Shown here in pieces: positions 4,628-5,457 of a DNA stretch of 5,457 nt. Below the pieces are notes generated by a model. It did not search any database. It was given only the letters and a program-made list of their open reading frames with translations, and was not told the origin of the DNA. Source of the stretch: Methanobacteriota archaeon (GTDB lineage: Archaea; Thermoplasmatota; Poseidoniia; Poseidoniales; Thalassarchaeaceae); assembly GCA_002724815.1 (NCBI GenBank), contig PBPV01000076.1, positions 4,626 to 10,082 on the forward strand, given 5' to 3'. Position 1 is the stretch's first letter; every line of letters starts with the position of its first letter. Position numbers and translations under genes: made by a program.

Positions 4628-5457
4628 TAAACAGAATCGTCCCTGACATGCCAGTGTTCAGGCAACTCCAGCGGATCGGTTTCACGCATCTGTCCAATGC
4701 GATTTATGATTTCATAGCGTAGAGCTTCAATGCCGGCGGGTGCGGTTGAACTTATGACCATGTGACCGGTTTCAGGGTTTCGCATTTCAGGAATCGGGCC
4801 CTCAGGATTTTCAATCAATGCATGTTCTAATTCACAGACTTCTTTCCATTCATCTGGATTGATGCTTTCCAGAAGGTCTCCTTTGCCATCAATCACAATC
4901 AGAGGTGTTTGTGGCAATAGGTCTGCAACTTCGTTCAACAGGTTGGTTTGTTCCTCCATGCTAGTCCCTCCAGTTTCTGAAGGGTCCATCAAGAAAAGGC
5001 ACATATCGCCTACATGCTCCAAAGCTGCAATCGCTTGCATTTCAATCTGGTTTCGTTCCTCCATCGGACGATCGAGCAATCCAGGTGTATCGACCAATTG
5101 ATACTTCATTCGGCGATGTTCGAAATGACCAACATGCAATTGTCGAGTTGTAAAGGGATAAGCCGCAATTTCAGGTTTCCCACTTGACATGGAAGCAATG
5201 AGGGCTGATTTCCCGACATTGGGTGCACCAGCTACCACCAAACAAGGTTCCATTGAATCAATCATTGGCAACGTTCTGAGCGTATCCCGGGCTTCACGCA
5301 AGAAATCGAGATTCTTCTCGATTCGACCCATGATGCTGGAAATCCGCCCATAGGCCTCCCTACGGGCTTCATGCATCGGAGGAAGATTCACCATTCGTCG
5401 TAGCTTTTTGGCGTTCTGTTGAGAAATTTCAAGACACTTCTGAGCCGCCCATTGACA
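4624..5457 (-). CDS. NOG1-family GTPase (N-terminus outside window)
   Basis: NOG1 (Nog1/GTPBP4 in eukaryotes) is an Obg-HflX superfamily GTPase that assists large-ribosomal-subunit assembly. The fragment is 277 residues and stays open to the right edge, so the true start lies outside; an internal ATG at 5394 is not the start. Residues 1-70 are the helical region typical of NOG1, with ARREAYGRISSIM and a LPMID just before the G domain. G motifs follow: G1 GAPNVGKS (77-84), G2 around YPFTT (100-104), the family signature VGHFE (109-113), and G3 DTPGLLDRP with EERNQIEMQA (123-142). G4 is read as GKGD (191-194), where NKxD is expected, and G5 is probably SSTAPAG (236-242). The C-terminus ends about 20 residues past the G domain (LPEHWHVRDD), a short tail as in archaeal members. 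It converges on the zinc-ribbon miniprotein and overlaps it by 4 nt. Confidence 0.94.
   Translation of the reverse strand, partial: CQWAAQKCLEISQQNAKKLRRMVNLPPMHEARREAYGRISSIMGRIEKNLDFLREARDTLRTLPMIDSMEPCLVVAGAPNVGKSALIASMSSGKPEIAAYPFTTRQLHVGHFEHRRMKYQLVDTPGLLDRPMEERNQIEMQAIAALEHVGDMCLFLMDPSETGGTSMEEQTNLLNEVADLLPQTPLIVIDGKGDLLESINPDEWKEVCELEHALIENPEGPIPEMRNPETGHMVISSTAPAGIEALRYEIINRIGQMRETDPLELPEHWHVRDDSVY

Noticed and set aside
4628..4700. Search for a terminator after the plus-strand gene row
   Set aside because: No T-run or hairpin was seen near the convergent stops on either strand.
4624..5394. Treating ATG at 5394-5392 as the start of the NOG1 GTPase
   Set aside because: The same frame stays open for 21 more codons to the window edge with NOG1-like helical sequence, and the family has a longer N-terminal region.

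Overview
The window is a compact stretch of archaeal chromosome carrying mostly housekeeping genes. The strongest evidence for an archaeon is the class-I release factor of the archaeal/eukaryotic aRF1/eRF1 type (NIKS, YxCxxxF and GGQ motifs), together with an archaeal-type UMP kinase, an archaeal-type arginyl-tRNA synthetase (HVGR and KMSTRRGN motifs), a small DUF2116-like zinc-ribbon membrane protein and a NOG1-type GTPase. Moderate GC, short intergenic gaps and clear Shine-Dalgarno sites suggest a mesophilic euryarchaeal lineage. Marine Poseidoniales (Thermoplasmatota) is my best guess, but it is an inference and not shown by any single marker.

Layout. On the minus strand, prf1 (2763 down to 1510) is followed after 4 nt by argS (1505 down to the left edge, where its C-terminus is cut off). 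They form a two-gene translation operon. On the plus strand, starting 78 nt from prf1 in the divergent direction, lies a tightly packed row: pyrH (2842-3567), a DUF2116-like tail-anchored zinc-ribbon protein (3568-3888, no gap), an unrecognised bitopic membrane protein (3892-4467, 3-nt gap) and a 38-residue zinc-ribbon miniprotein (4511-4627) that is preceded by two tiny reading frames. Converging on this row from the right edge is a NOG1-family GTPase (minus strand, N-terminus outside the window). Its stop codon physically overlaps the stop codon of the miniprotein.

How the genes fit together. prf1 and argS serve translation directly, NOG1 serves large-subunit ribosome assembly, and PyrH feeds the pyrimidine nucleotide pool. 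The three small genes downstream of pyrH are the least understood part. Two encode membrane-anchored proteins and two encode Cys4-type metal sites, and their tight spacing suggests co-expression with pyrH. TGA, TAA and TAG are all used as stop codons here, which fits an omnipotent aRF1.

I see no mobile element, CRISPR array, tRNA or rRNA. The points most worth a second look are the GC-rich dyad between the divergent prf1/pyrH starts, the absence of a recognisable TATA box there, the mini-ORF relay before the zinc-ribbon miniprotein, the overlapping convergent stops, and family-motif substitutions in PyrH (TNVSHVY) and NOG1 (GKGD).
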